Under the pieces are notes generated by a model that saw only the letters and a program-made list of their open reading frames with translations, ran no database searches and was not told the DNA's origin. The translations under genes were made by a program, and so were the position numbers. Shown piece after piece: positions 1-7,398 of a stretch of 17,120 bases of DNA (positions are counted from its first letter, which is position 1; each line of letters opens with the position of its first letter). The stretch comes from Flavobacteriales bacterium UBA2426 (GTDB taxonomy: Bacteria; Bacteroidota; Bacteroidia; Flavobacteriales_F; PHOS-HE28), in assembly GCA_002342985.1 (NCBI GenBank), contig DDRC01000161.1, forward strand, positions 1 to 17,120, read 5' to 3'.

Positions 1-1935
1 GTACTTCTCGCCGAACAGCGCCATGGCGCCCATGGCCTTCGCCTCCGCGATGGGCACATTGCGCTTGTCCTCGAACACGATGTCGTCGGTGATCATCGCG
101 TTCACCTCGCGCTCGATGGTGGCCAGTTCCTCGGGCGTCACCTTGGCGAAGTGGCTGATGTCGAAGCGCAGGCGGTCGGGCGCCACGAGCGAACCCTTCT
201 GCTCCACGTGCGTGCCCAGGTGCTTGCGCAGGGCGTGGTGCAGCAGGTGCGTGGCCGTGTGGTTGCGCGCGGTGAGGCCGCGGCGCTGGGTGTTCACCTG
301 CGCGGTGAGCGGCTTGCTCACATCCTTCGGCAGCTCCTTGGTGAAATGGACGATCAGCTGGTTCTCGCGCTTGGTGTCGATCACCTCCACCTGGTCCGCG
401 CCTTGGATCAGCCAGCCCTGGTCGCCTACTTGGCCGCCGCCTTCCGCGTAGAACGGCGTGCGGTCGAGCACGAGCTGGAACTGGTCGCCGCCCTTGCCGC
501 TCACCTTTCGGTAGCGGAGGATGCGGGCCTCGGTGCTCAGCTCGTCGTAGCCGACGAAGGCCGTCTCGCCCTTGCCCAGCTCCTCCCAATCGCCGGTGGT
601 GACCGCGGTGGCGGCGCGTGAGCGCTCCTTCTGCTTCTGCAGCTCGGCCTCGAAGCCCTTCATGTCCACGTCCATCTTCTGCTCCCGCGCCATGAGCTGC
701 GTGAGGTCGATGGGGAAGCCGTAGGTATCGAAGAGCTCGAAGGCGCGGTCACCGGCCAAGACCCCCTTCGACTCGGCGAGGGCCTGCTCCAGGCGTTTCG
801 TGCCCTGTTCCAGTGTGCGCAGGAAGGCCTTCTCCTCTTCTCCGATCACGCTCTCAATGAGCTGCAGCTGCTTGCGCAGCTCGGGGAACTGGTCGCCCAT
901 CTGCTCTGCCAGTGTCTTCACCAGCTCGTGCATGAAGGGCTCGTTGAAGCCGAGGAAGCTGTAGCCGTAGCGGACGGCACGGCGCAGGATGCGGCGGATC
1001 ACATAGCCGGCGCCTGTGTTGCTGGGCAGTTGCCCGTCGGCGATGGCAAAGCTGATGGCACGCAGGTGGTCCGCGATCACGCGCATGGCGATGTCCGCCT
1101 TCTCGTCCTTGCCGTACACCTTGCCGCAGCGCTTCGCAATGGACTGGATCAGCGGCTGGAACACATCCGTGTCGTAGTTGCTGCGCTTGCCCTGCAGCAC
1201 CATGCACAGGCGCTCGAAGCCCATGCCGGTGTCCACATGCTGCGCGGGCAGCGTCACGAGCGAGCCGTCGGCCTTGCGCTCGAACTGCATGAACACGTTG
1301 TTCCAGATCTCGATCACCTGCGGGTGGTCGTTGTTCACCAGCTCGCGGCCGGGCTTCTGCGCCTTTTCCTCGGCGGTACGCACGTCCACGTGGATCTCGG
1401 TGCACGGCCCGCACGGACCGGTGTCGCCCATCTCCCAGAAGTTGTCCTTGCGGCTGAAGGGCAGGATCCGCTCCACCGGCAGATATTGCTTCCAGAGCTC
1501 GCGGGTCTCCTCATCGGCGGGCAGCCCATCTGTCGTGTCGCCGCCGAAGTAGGTCACGTAGATGTCGGCCGTGTTGATCTTGTACTCGTCCACCAGCAGC
1601 TCCCACGCCCACTGGATGGCCTCCTTCTTGAAGTAGTCGCCGAAGCTCCAGTTGCCGAGCATCTCGAACATCGTGTGGTGGTAGGTGTCGATGCCCACCT
1701 CCTCCAGGTCGTTGTGCTTGCCGGAGACGCGCAGGCATTTCTGCGTGTCGGCGATGCGGGTGTGCTTGGCCTCGCGGTTGCCCAGGAAGAGGTCCTTGAA
1801 CTGGTTCATGCCCGCGTTGGTGAACATGAGCGTGGGGTCGTCCTTCACCACCATGGGGGCGCTGGGCACGATCTGGTGGCCGCGCCGGGCGAAATGGTCG
1901 AGGAACTTCTGGCGGATCTGCTGGCTGGTGAGCAT
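1..1935 (-). CDS. alaS: Alanyl-tRNA synthetase, 3' end cut by window edge
   Basis: AlaRS charges tRNA-Ala in the cytoplasm and hydrolyses mischarged Ser- and Gly-tRNA. Reading in from ATG at 1935-1933, the frame stays open for 645 codons to base 1 with no stop. The N-terminus reads [15 protein letters not shown], followed by [20 protein letters not shown] and KHNDLEEVG, all typical of the class II catalytic core. The editing-domain zinc motif HTATH falls at about residues 559-563. The window ends in ALFGEKY, a well-conserved stretch near residue 645. AlaRS is usually about 870 residues, so the end of the editing domain and the C-Ala domain lie off the left edge. The gene diverges from the M23 peptidase gene across about 150 bp. 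Nothing looks broken. Family identity is essentially certain. Confidence 0.97.
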   Translation of the reverse strand, partial: MLTSQQIRQKFLDHFARRGHQIVPSAPMVVKDDPTLMFTNAGMNQFKDLFLGNREAKHTRIADTQKCLRVSGKHNDLEEVGIDTYHHTMFEMLGNWSFGDYFKKEAIQWAWELLVDEYKINTADIYVTYFGGDTTDGLPADEETRELWKQYLPVERILPFSRKDNFWEMGDTGPCGPCTEIHVDVRTAEEKAQKPGRELVNNDHPQVIEIWNNVFMQFERKADGSLVTLPAQHVDTGMGFERLCMVLQGKRSNYDTDVFQPLIQSIAKRCGKVYGKDEKADIAMRVIADHLRAISFAIADGQLPSNTGAGYVIRRILRRAVRYGYSFLGFNEPFMHELVKTLAEQMGDQFPELRKQLQLIESVIGEEEKAFLRTLEQGTKRLEQALAESKGVLAGDRAFELFDTYGFPIDLTQLMAREQKMDVDMKGFEAELQKQKERSRAATAVTTGDWEELGKGETAFVGYDELSTEARILRYRKVSGKGGDQFQLVLDRTPFYAEGGGQVGDQGWLIQGADQVEVIDTKRENQLIVHFTKELPKDVSKPLTAQVNTQRRGLTARNHTATHLLHHALRKHLGTHVEQKGSLVAPDRLRFDISHFAKVTPEELATIEREVNAMITDDIVFEDKRNVPIAEAKAMGAMALFGEKY

Positions 1936-1940
1936 GGTCT

Positions 1941-1954
1941 GGGCGAAAACGCCC
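1941..1954 (-). promoter_or_regulatory. Small stem-loop in the alaS leader
   Basis: GGGCG-AAAA-CGCCC (plus strand) is a perfect 5-bp stem with a 4-base loop. It sits between the likely -7 box and the alaS start codon. If transcription starts a few bases below 1956, the hairpin would be at the extreme 5' end of the mRNA. The structure is visible; a role in translation or stability is only inference, and in GC-rich DNA it could be chance. Confidence 0.3.
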
Positions 1955-1955
1955 G

Positions 1956-1963
1956 CGAAGGTA
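1956..1963 (-). promoter_or_regulatory. Predicted -7 promoter box of alaS (TACCTTCG)
   Basis: Read on the minus strand the sequence is TACCTTCG, matching the Bacteroidota sigma-A -7 consensus TAnnTTTG except for C in the seventh position. It ends 20 nt before the alaS ATG. A TTGAC lies upstream but only 11 nt away, too close for the usual TTG at -33. The same octamer recurs before several other genes here, which supports it. Confidence 0.55.
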
Positions 1964-2022
1964 CCGAGGCGCGTCAACCGATGGAGGCGGGTGCCACAGG
2001 TCGGATCAACAGGGTTTAACAC

Positions 2023-2035
2023 CCGGGCGGCCCGG
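2023..2035. repeat. 13-bp palindrome between divergent alaS and M23 gene
   Basis: CCGGGC-G-GCCCGG is a perfect inverted repeat located between the two divergent promoters, about 30 bp upstream of the M23 gene's -7 box. It could be an operator, but it does not extend further and is made only of G and C, so chance is likely in this composition. Confidence 0.2.
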
Positions 2036-2063
2036 CCGAGGCAGACGGGTGGGGAGGGGGGGC

Positions 2064-2071
2064 TATCTTCG
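2064..2071 (+). promoter_or_regulatory. Predicted -7 box of the M23 peptidase gene (TATCTTCG)
   Basis: TATCTTCG matches TAnnTT(C/T)G and ends 16 nt before the ATG at 2088. Its position argues that an upstream in-frame start at 2049 would lie before the transcription start and so is not used. No clear -33 TTG is seen. Confidence 0.55.
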
Positions 2072-2087
2072 GCAACCGCTTGCCGCC

Positions 2088-3059
2088 ATGGCCGAGCACA
2101 AGTACCGCTTCAATCCCAAGACGCTCAATTTCGAGCGCATTCGCCTGAGCACCTGGCAGAAGGTGCGGCGCACGGCGCTGCTCCTGCTACCGGGCCTGGC
2201 CGTGGGGCTGCTGGGCATCTTCCTGGTCTACCAGTTCGTGGACAGCCCCAAGGAGGCGGAGCTCCGTCGCGAGAACAAGCAGCTGCTGGTGCAGTATGAG
2301 CTGCTGAACAAGCAGCTCGCAGAGCTGGAGGGGGTGATGGCCGATGTGCGCCGCCGGGACGACAATATCTACCGGGTGATCTTCGAGGCCGATCCGGTGC
2401 CCGAGAGCATGCGACAGGCAGGGGTGGGGGGCATCAACCGTTACCGCGAGCTGGCCGGATATGCCAGCAGCGACCTGGTGATGGATACGCGCAAGCGCCT
2501 TGACCTCCTTGCCCGCCAATTGGTGGTGCAATCGGAGTCGCTGGATGAGGTGGCCGAGCTGGTGCTGCGCAAGCAGGAGATGCTCGCCAGCATCCCGGCC
2601 ATCCAGCCCATCCCCAACGAGGACCTCACCCAGACCGCCGGCGGCTTCGGCTGGCGCATCCACCCGATCCACAAGATCCAGAAGTTCCATGCCGGCATGG
2701 ATTTCACCGCCAAGCTGGGCACCCCCATCCACACCACCGGCGATGGCAAGGTGGTCTACGCGGAGTACGGCACGAACGGCTACGGCATGCACGTGGTCAT
2801 CGACCACGGCTTCGACTACCAGACGCTCTACGCCCACCTGAGCCGGATCGAGGTGCGCGTGGGCCAGCGGGTGAAGCGCGGCGATGTCATCGGGCTGGTG
2901 GGCAACACGGGGCTGAGCGTGGGGCCGCACCTGCACTACGAGGTGCACAAGGGCGGGCAGCCTGTCGATCCGGCCAATTACTATTTCAACGACCTGAGCC
3001 CGGAGGAGTACGCGCGGCTGGTGGAGCTGTCGCGCAGCTCTGGGCAGGCGCTCGACTGA
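2088..3059 (+). CDS. M23 (LytM/MepM-type) zinc endopeptidase, membrane-anchored
   Basis: This is a 323-residue cell-envelope peptidase expected to cut peptidoglycan cross-links in the periplasm. The layout is a short basic cytoplasmic tail, one hydrophobic segment at about residues 28-50 (signal anchor), a charged heptad-like region at about 55-90 (probable coiled coil), then a C-terminal LytM domain from about 185. The zinc and catalytic residues are all visible: HAGMD (H201, D205), YAHL (H250) and HLHYEV (H281, H283), so the enzyme should be active, unlike the degenerate EnvC/NlpD type. I chose ATG 2088 because it follows the -7 box and gives a compact tail. Stop to the next ATG is 17 nt, but the MerR gene has its own -7 box. 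Which bond is cut cannot be told from sequence. Confidence 0.92.
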   Translation: MAEHKYRFNPKTLNFERIRLSTWQKVRRTALLLLPGLAVGLLGIFLVYQFVDSPKEAELRRENKQLLVQYELLNKQLAELEGVMADVRRRDDNIYRVIFEADPVPESMRQAGVGGINRYRELAGYASSDLVMDTRKRLDLLARQLVVQSESLDEVAELVLRKQEMLASIPAIQPIPNEDLTQTAGGFGWRIHPIHKIQKFHAGMDFTAKLGTPIHTTGDGKVVYAEYGTNGYGMHVVIDHGFDYQTLYAHLSRIEVRVGQRVKRGDVIGLVGNTGLSVGPHLHYEVHKGGQPVDPANYYFNDLSPEEYARLVELSRSSGQALD

Positions 3060-3063
3060 TCGA

Positions 3064-3071
3064 TACATTCG
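3064..3071 (+). promoter_or_regulatory. Predicted -7 box of the merR-type gene (TACATTCG)
   Basis: TACATTCG ends only 5 nt before the ATG at 3077. Bacteroidota transcripts normally start a few bases after this box, so the mRNA would begin at or very near the start codon, that is, leaderless. The box lies in the 17-nt gap after the M23 stop. Confidence 0.55.
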
Positions 3072-3076
3072 CGCCG

Positions 3077-3454
3077 ATGCCGCTCAAGCCCAAGACCATC
3101 GGCAAGCTCTATTGGACCATCGGCGAGGTAGCCGAGGAGCTGGGCGTGAATACGTCCTCCATCCGTTTCTGGGAGAAGGAGTTCGGTACCATCATACCCA
3201 AGCGCACCAACCGCGGGGACCGGCTCTATACCACCAAGGAGATCGACCAGTTGCGCACCATCCAGCGGTTGGTGAAGGAGGAGGGCTTCACACTCAATGG
3301 AGCGAAGAGCCAGCTGAAGCAGGGCGCCGTGACGAAGGAGCCGTTGCCGGCCGCCGACCATGAAGCCATCCGCGAGCGGCTCCTGGCCATCCGGCGGTCG
3401 TTGGTGGAGCTCCGGAACGCCCTGGGTGGGGAGCCAGCAGTGCCTCAGCAGTAG
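3077..3454 (+). CDS. MerR-family DNA-binding regulator, short
   Basis: A 125-residue protein with an N-terminal winged helix-turn-helix of the MerR type at about residues 12-80: YWTIGEVAEELGVNTSSIRF, then FWEKEF, the wing PKRTNRGDRLYT and the helix region EIDQLRTIQRLV. A short Lys/Arg-rich helical tail (about 80-118) probably forms the dimerisation coiled coil. No effector domain and no metal-binding cysteines are present, so it is not a metal sensor of the classical MerR kind. Its target is unknown. It follows an M23 peptidase, an arrangement I recall from many flavobacteria, which suggests envelope-related regulation, but that is inference. Its last 10 bases overlap the 3' end of hldD on the other strand, so neither gene has room for an intrinsic terminator. 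Confidence 0.9.
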   Translation: MPLKPKTIGKLYWTIGEVAEELGVNTSSIRFWEKEFGTIIPKRTNRGDRLYTTKEIDQLRTIQRLVKEEGFTLNGAKSQLKQGAVTKEPLPAADHEAIRERLLAIRRSLVELRNALGGEPAVPQQ

Positions 3455-4413
3455 GCGCCCTTCGCGAGGTAATTCGTCACGTAGTCGGTGACGCCCTCTT
3501 CGAGCGAGGCGAAGGGCTTGTCGTACCCGATGGCCTTCAGCTTGGCCATCTCGGCCTCCGTGAAGTACTGGTACTTGTCGCGGATATCGGCCGGGGTATC
3601 GATGAAGGCGATCCGCTCCTCCTTGCCCATCGCCTTGAAAGTGGCCCGCGCAAGGTCGAGGAAGGTGCGCGCCTTGCCGCTGCCGAGGTTGTAGAGCCCG
3701 CTGTGGGTGCGGTGCTCCATCAGGAAGAGGCACACGCTGCAGACGTCCTTCACGTACACGAAGTCGCGCAGCTGCTCACCGTCCTTGTAATCCGGCCGGT
3801 GGCTGCGGAAGAGCTTCATGCCGCCGGTGTCGCGGATCTGGTTGAAGGCGTGGAAGACCACGCTGGCCATGCGGCCCTTGTGGTACTCATTGGGCCCGTA
3901 GACGTTGAAGAACTTGAGGCCCGCCCAGAAGAACGGCTTGCGCTCCTGGGCCAGCGCCCACTTGTCGAAGTCGTTCTTGCTCTCGCCGTAAGGGTTCAGC
4001 GGCTTCAGGCGCTGGGGCAGGCTGTCGTCCGCATCGCTGTAGCCGAGCTCTCCGCCGCCGTAGGTGGCTGCGCTGGAGGCATAGACCAGGGGGATGCCGT
4101 ACTTCACGCAGGCTTCCCACATGCGCTGGCTGTAGTGCAGGTTCAGCTCGTCGAAGATCGCTGCATTGAACTCGGTGGTATCCGTGCGGGCGCCGAGGTG
4201 GAAGATGAACTGCACGAGCTTCTCGTTCCGGTCCAGCCAGCGGAAGAAGTCCTTGCGGTCGACCTTGGCTGAGAGTTCCTTGCCCGACAGGTTGGGGGCC
4301 TTGTCGGCGCGGCTGAAATCGTCCACGGCCACGATGTCCTGCCAGCCCTGGCGCAGCAGCTCGCCCACCAAGGCGCTGCCGATGAAGCCCGCGGCTCCGG
4401 TCACTACGATCAT
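3445..4413 (-). CDS. hldD: ADP-L-glycero-D-manno-heptose-6-epimerase
   Basis: Converts ADP-D-glycero-D-manno-heptose to the L-glycero form used for the LPS inner core. This 322-residue extended SDR protein has the nucleotide motif GAAGFIG (residues 6-12), the catalytic set SSA (113-115) with Y142 and K146 in YGESK, and the family signature FNVYGPNEYHKGRMASV, in which K179 matches the second catalytic lysine of the E. coli enzyme. The C-terminal DIRDKYQYFTEAEMAKLKA is also typical of HldD rather than of general GalE relatives. The ATG at 4413 lies 4 nt after a -7 box. No other heptose gene (hldE, gmhA, gmhB) is in the window. It runs convergent to merR and divergent from the pterin genes. Confidence 0.94.
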   Translation of the reverse strand: MIVVTGAAGFIGSALVGELLRQGWQDIVAVDDFSRADKAPNLSGKELSAKVDRKDFFRWLDRNEKLVQFIFHLGARTDTTEFNAAIFDELNLHYSQRMWEACVKYGIPLVYASSAATYGGGELGYSDADDSLPQRLKPLNPYGESKNDFDKWALAQERKPFFWAGLKFFNVYGPNEYHKGRMASVVFHAFNQIRDTGGMKLFRSHRPDYKDGEQLRDFVYVKDVCSVCLFLMEHRTHSGLYNLGSGKARTFLDLARATFKAMGKEERIAFIDTPADIRDKYQYFTEAEMAKLKAIGYDKPFASLEEGVTDYVTNYLAKGAYC

Positions 4414-4417
4414 GCAG

Positions 4418-4425
4418 CGAAGGTA
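4418..4425 (-). promoter_or_regulatory. Predicted -7 box of hldD (TACCTTCG)
   Basis: On the minus strand TACCTTCG ends 4 nt before the hldD ATG, the shortest spacing in the window. This implies a leaderless hldD transcript. It shares the 97-bp divergent region with the promoter of the PTPS gene. Confidence 0.55.
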
Positions 4426-4496
4426 GGCGGGCGGTCAACGGATCGAACCATCCGCGGCCCGGCGTGTTCACCCCCGCGTCCCATCGCCCTGCCCGC

Positions 4497-4504
4497 TACC
4501 TTTG
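4497..4504 (+). promoter_or_regulatory. Predicted -7 box of PTPS-folE operon (TACCTTTG)
   Basis: TACCTTTG is an exact match to the published Bacteroidota consensus TAnnTTTG and ends 6 nt before the ATG at 4511. It is the best box in the window and again predicts a leaderless or nearly leaderless mRNA. It overlaps an in-frame TTG at 4502, which is therefore unlikely to be the start. Confidence 0.65.
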
Positions 4505-4510
4505 ACCGCC

Positions 4511-4933
4511 ATGCCCATCGTGCACATCACCCGCCGCGAGCGCTTCAGCGCCTCACACCGCCTGGCCCGTGCCGATTGGGACGATGCGAAGAACCTGGCC
4601 GTGTTCGGCAAGTGCTCCAATCCGAATGGCCATGGCCACAACTACGTGCTGTGGGTGACCGTGAGCGGTGAGCAGGACCCCGAGACGAGTTTCGTCACCG
4701 ACCTCAGCCGGCTGAGCCGGATCATCAAGGAGCATGTGATCGATCACCTGGACCACAGGAACATCGATGCGGATGTGCCTTTCATGAAAGGGCGGCGCAG
4801 CAGCACGGAGAACCTGTGCGTGGCGATCTGGGAGCAGCTGGAGGGGCCGGTGAGGGCCTTGGGAGCCACCCTGCGCACCGTGAAGGTGGAGGAGACCGAG
4901 AACAATCATGCCGAGTACCATGGCGAGCGGTGA
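4511..4933 (+). CDS. 6-pyruvoyl-tetrahydropterin synthase / QueD family enzyme (PTPS-II-like)
   Basis: A 140-residue T-fold enzyme acting on dihydroneopterin triphosphate, the product of FolE encoded next door. Zinc ligands are H16 (FSASH) and H41/H43 (NGHGHNY); the catalytic cysteine is C35; the relay region is DHLDHRNID (78-86); the pterin-anchoring glutamate is in VEETENN (about 127-128). The cysteine is five residues before HGH (C-x5-HGH), as in eukaryotic PTPS, whereas E. coli QueD has C-x3-HGH. Further similarity to animal PTPS is seen in [17 protein letters not shown] and STENL. This favours 6-pyruvoyl-tetrahydropterin (biopterin-type) synthesis over the queuosine step, though database labels will often say QueD. 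The start ATG 4511 is set by the -7 box. The 3' end overlaps folE by 26 nt, indicating co-transcription and probably coupled translation. Confidence 0.88.
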   Translation: MPIVHITRRERFSASHRLARADWDDAKNLAVFGKCSNPNGHGHNYVLWVTVSGEQDPETSFVTDLSRLSRIIKEHVIDHLDHRNIDADVPFMKGRRSSTENLCVAIWEQLEGPVRALGATLRTVKVEETENNHAEYHGER

Positions 4934-5549
4934 GCACGAGACCAGCGGTGAGGGCTATGAGCGGATCGACCAGTACGACCCCAAGCGGCTGGCCGAGATC
5001 AGCGGCCATTTCACGCCCATCCTGAAGGCCATCGGTGAGGACCCCGAGCGCGAGGGGCTGAAGAAGACCCCGGAGCGCGTGGCCAAGGCCCTGCAGTACC
5101 TCACCCATGGCTACGACCTCGACCCGGCCGCCATCCTGCGCAGCGCCATGTTCACCGAGGACTACAGCCAGATGGTGCTGGTGAAGGACATCGAAGTGTA
5201 TTCCATGTGCGAGCACCACATGCTGCCCTTCTTCGGCAAGGCGCACGTGGCCTACATCCCCAACGGGCGCATCGTGGGGCTGAGCAAGGTGCCGCGCGTG
5301 GTTGATGCATTCGCCCGCCGCCTGCAGGTGCAGGAGCGCCTCACCGACCAGATCCGCGACTGCCTGCACGACACCCTTCAGCCCTTGGGGGTGGCGGTGG
5401 TGCTGGAGTGCTCTCACCTGTGCATGCAGATGCGGGGCATCCAGAAGCAGAACTCCGTGACCACCACGAGCGCCTTCACCGGCATCTTCCTTACCGACAA
5501 CCGCACCCGGGAGGAGTTCATCCAATTGGTGAGCGCGAGGCTCCATTGA
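4908..5549 (+). CDS. folE: GTP cyclohydrolase I
   Basis: Opens the GTP imidazole ring and forms 7,8-dihydroneopterin triphosphate, the entry point for folate, biopterin and queuosine. It is 213 residues, a normal bacterial length. Zinc ligands are visible: C101 and H104 in [11 protein letters not shown] and C172 in SHLCMQMRG. Other family marks are [13 protein letters not shown] (about 49-61), VGLSKVPR, the basic helix that follows, and the C-terminal [10 protein letters not shown]. The start could be ATG 4908 or ATG 4920; both overlap the PTPS gene (stop at 4933) in a different frame and neither changes the fold. The pairing puts the first two enzymes of a pterin route in one transcript. No own promoter box is seen. 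Confidence 0.95.
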   Translation: MPSTMASGEHETSGEGYERIDQYDPKRLAEISGHFTPILKAIGEDPEREGLKKTPERVAKALQYLTHGYDLDPAAILRSAMFTEDYSQMVLVKDIEVYSMCEHHMLPFFGKAHVAYIPNGRIVGLSKVPRVVDAFARRLQVQERLTDQIRDCLHDTLQPLGVAVVLECSHLCMQMRGIQKQNSVTTTSAFTGIFLTDNRTREEFIQLVSARLH

Positions 5550-5581
5550 CTAGGCCCTGGTCGCTGACCGCTTCCGGTGGC

Positions 5582-5589
5582 TACCTTGG
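5582..5589 (+). promoter_or_regulatory. Weak candidate -7 box before the BI-1 gene (TACCTTGG)
   Basis: TACCTTGG fits TAnnTTnG, with G where the other boxes have C or T. It would leave a 53-nt leader before ATG 5643, or 17 nt before the alternative in-frame ATG 5607. It is weaker than the other boxes in this window. Confidence 0.3.
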
Positions 5590-5642
5590 CCGTGGCTGCG
5601 GTCGTGATGGCCGCAGCCCCCACTATCAATCCCAGAGCACGC

Positions 5643-6380
5643 ATGGAGCAGCATCCCGCACCCGCCACCGGCCAGGTCGTCTATGGCCCCGAGACCAATG
5701 TGCGCACCTTCCTCAGCCACGTCTTCGCATACATGGCAGCCGCACTCATCATCAGCGGCGCCATGGCCTGGCTCTTCGCCAGCACGCCCGGGCTGCTCGC
5801 CTACCTCTACAGCGTTGATGGCGCGGGGCAGGTAACCGGCCGCAGCTTGCTGGGGTGGGGGGTGATGCTGGCGCCGCTCGGGCTGGTCTTCCTCATGGGC
5901 GGCATGGTCAATCGGCTCAGCGGAACCGCGCTGTTGCTGACCTTCCTGGCCTTCGCCACGCTCATGGGCATCAGCCTGTGCTACATCTTCATCCTCTATG
6001 CGCCGGCGGCCATCATCAAGGTCTTCTTCATGAGCGCAGCCATCTTCGGCATCATGGCGGTGGCGGGCTACACCACGCGGACGGACCTCACCCGGCTCGG
6101 CAGCCTACTCTTCATCGGCCTCATCGGCATCATCATCGCCTCCGTCGTGAACATGTTCCTGGGCAGCAGCAGCATGGATTACATCATCAGCATCCTCGGG
6201 GTCATCGTCTTCACGGGACTCACCGCCTACGATATGCAGAAGCTCAAGCGCATGGGGGAGGAGGTGGCCACGGGGACGGAGACCGCGCAGAAGATGGCCC
6301 TGATGGGCGCCTTGAGCCTCTACCTCGATTTCATCAACCTCTTCCTGATGCTGCTGCGCCTTTTCGGACGGCGCGACTGA
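5643..6380 (+). CDS. Bax inhibitor-1 / YbhL-YetJ family membrane protein
   Basis: A 245-residue protein with about seven hydrophobic helices covering residues 24 to 242, the normal plan for the BI-1 (TMBIM) family of inner-membrane proteins. In Bacillus YetJ members act as pH-sensitive calcium leak channels gated by two aspartates; the equivalent residues here appear to be D197 in TAYDMQKLK and D229 in LYLDFINLFLMLLRLFG, both in the most conserved family motifs. So a calcium-leak or envelope-stress role is plausible but not shown. I took ATG 5643 as the start; ATG 5607 or GTG 5577 would add a 12- or 22-residue extension not expected for the family. It stands alone, 93 bp after folE and about 106 bp before fabD. 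Confidence 0.9.
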   Translation: MEQHPAPATGQVVYGPETNVRTFLSHVFAYMAAALIISGAMAWLFASTPGLLAYLYSVDGAGQVTGRSLLGWGVMLAPLGLVFLMGGMVNRLSGTALLLTFLAFATLMGISLCYIFILYAPAAIIKVFFMSAAIFGIMAVAGYTTRTDLTRLGSLLFIGLIGIIIASVVNMFLGSSSMDYIISILGVIVFTGLTAYDMQKLKRMGEEVATGTETAQKMALMGALSLYLDFINLFLMLLRLFGRRD

Positions 6381-6406
6381 CCAGTTCCCAGGAGCGCACG
6401 CGGAGG

Positions 6407-6423
6407 TCGACCCGGAGGGTCGA
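6407..6423 (+). terminator. Possible stem-loop between BI-1 and fabD genes
   Basis: TCGACCC-GGA-GGGTCGA is a perfect 7-bp stem with a 3-base loop, 27 nt after the BI-1 stop codon. It lacks a following T-run, so it is not a standard intrinsic terminator, but it may mark the transcript end. The rest of the 6381-6486 gap shows no clear -7 box. Confidence 0.35.
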
Positions 6424-6486
6424 TGCAACAGGTGCGGTCCATCAGCCCACGAGCGAGCCCGAAACCCATCATTGACCAACGACCGC

Positions 6487-7362
6487 ATGACCGCCTACGT
6501 ATTCCCCGGACAGGGCAGCCAATTCCCCGGCATGGGCAAGGACCTGTACGATGCCGACAGCAATGCGCGCATCTGGTTCGAGCATGCCAACGACATCCTG
6601 GGCTTCAACCTCACCGGGGTGATGTTCAACGGGAGCGAGTCCGACCTGAAGCAGACCAATGTGACCCAGCCCGCCATCTTCCTGCACAGCGTGGTGAAAG
6701 CCAAGGTGCTGGGCGATGCGTTCGAGCCCAGCATGGTGGCCGGACACAGCCTGGGCGAATTCAGTGCACTGGTGGCCGCCGGCGCCATGGAGTTCAGCGA
6801 TGGCCTGAAGCTGGTGGCCGCGCGTGCCAATGCCATGCAGAAGGCCTGCGAACTGCAGCCGAGCACCATGGCCGCGATCCTGGGCCTGGAGGACGAGAAG
6901 GTGGAGGAAGTGTGCAAGACCATTCCCGGCGTGGTGGTGCCCGCCAACTACAACTGCCCCGGCCAGCTGGTGATCAGCGGCACGGTGGAGGCCGTGAACG
7001 CCGCCTGCGAGGCCCTGAAGGCCGCCGGTGCGAAGCGTGCGCTGGTGCTGCAGGTGGGTGGTGCCTTCCACAGCCCGCTGATGGAGCCCGCCCGTGTGGA
7101 ACTGGAGACCGCGATCGCCTATACGCCCATCGTGAACCCGCGCTGCCCGGTGTACCAGAACGTGGATGCCCGTCCGCATACCGATCCGGCCCGCATCAAG
7201 GCCAACCTGATCGCGCAGCTCACCGCCCCCGTGCGCTGGACCCAAACGATGCAGCACATGCTCGCCGACGGGTGCAGCAAAGTGGTGGAGGTGGGTCCCG
7301 GCAACGTGCTGCAGGGCCTATTCAAGAAGGTGAGCAGGGAGTTGGAGACGGCCGCGGCATGA
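6487..7362 (+). CDS. fabD: Malonyl-CoA:ACP transacylase
   Basis: Transfers malonyl from CoA to acyl carrier protein, feeding fatty acid elongation in the cytoplasm. The 291-residue protein shows the whole active site: oxyanion-hole glutamine in PGQGSQ (Q9), nucleophile S88 in GHSLGE, the malonate-carboxylate arginine R113, and catalytic H195 in GGAFHSPLM. VEVGPGNVLQGL near the C-terminus is also a family mark. The start is ATG 6487 (MTAYVFPGQGSQ); a TTG five codons upstream at 6472 would also be in frame but adds nothing conserved. It is not in a fab cluster: neighbours are a BI-1 protein and an MFS exporter, each with its own spacing. Confidence 0.95.
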   Translation: MTAYVFPGQGSQFPGMGKDLYDADSNARIWFEHANDILGFNLTGVMFNGSESDLKQTNVTQPAIFLHSVVKAKVLGDAFEPSMVAGHSLGEFSALVAAGAMEFSDGLKLVAARANAMQKACELQPSTMAAILGLEDEKVEEVCKTIPGVVVPANYNCPGQLVISGTVEAVNAACEALKAAGAKRALVLQVGGAFHSPLMEPARVELETAIAYTPIVNPRCPVYQNVDARPHTDPARIKANLIAQLTAPVRWTQTMQHMLADGCSKVVEVGPGNVLQGLFKKVSRELETAAA

Positions 7363-7380
7363 TCACCGCCTGAAGGCCGG

Positions 7381-7388
7381 TACCTTCG
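7381..7388 (+). promoter_or_regulatory. Predicted -7 box of the MFS gene (TACCTTCG)
   Basis: TACCTTCG is the same octamer seen before alaS and hldD. It ends 10 nt before ATG 7399 and lies within the 36-bp gap after fabD, suggesting that the transporter has its own transcript. Confidence 0.55.
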
Positions 7389-7398
7389 CGCCAGCTCC

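Noticed and set aside
1975..1979. TTGAC upstream of the alaS -7 box (and a similar one at 4434-4438 for hldD) as the -33 element
   Set aside because: The spacing to the -7 box is only 10-11 nt, about half of what the Bacteroidota sigma factor needs, and other genes here lack it.
928..2019. A 363-codon plus-strand open frame opposite alaS
   Set aside because: alaS is unmistakable on the minus strand and reads through the whole stretch; the plus-strand product has shadow-like composition.
2187..3068. A 293-codon minus-strand open frame opposite the M23 peptidase
   Set aside because: Antisense to a gene with all catalytic motifs intact; no recognisable features in the opposite frame.
4511..4933. 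Simple queD annotation
   Set aside because: The C-x5-HGH spacing and animal-PTPS-like motifs argue for the 6-pyruvoyl-tetrahydropterin synthase type, so no queD symbol was given.
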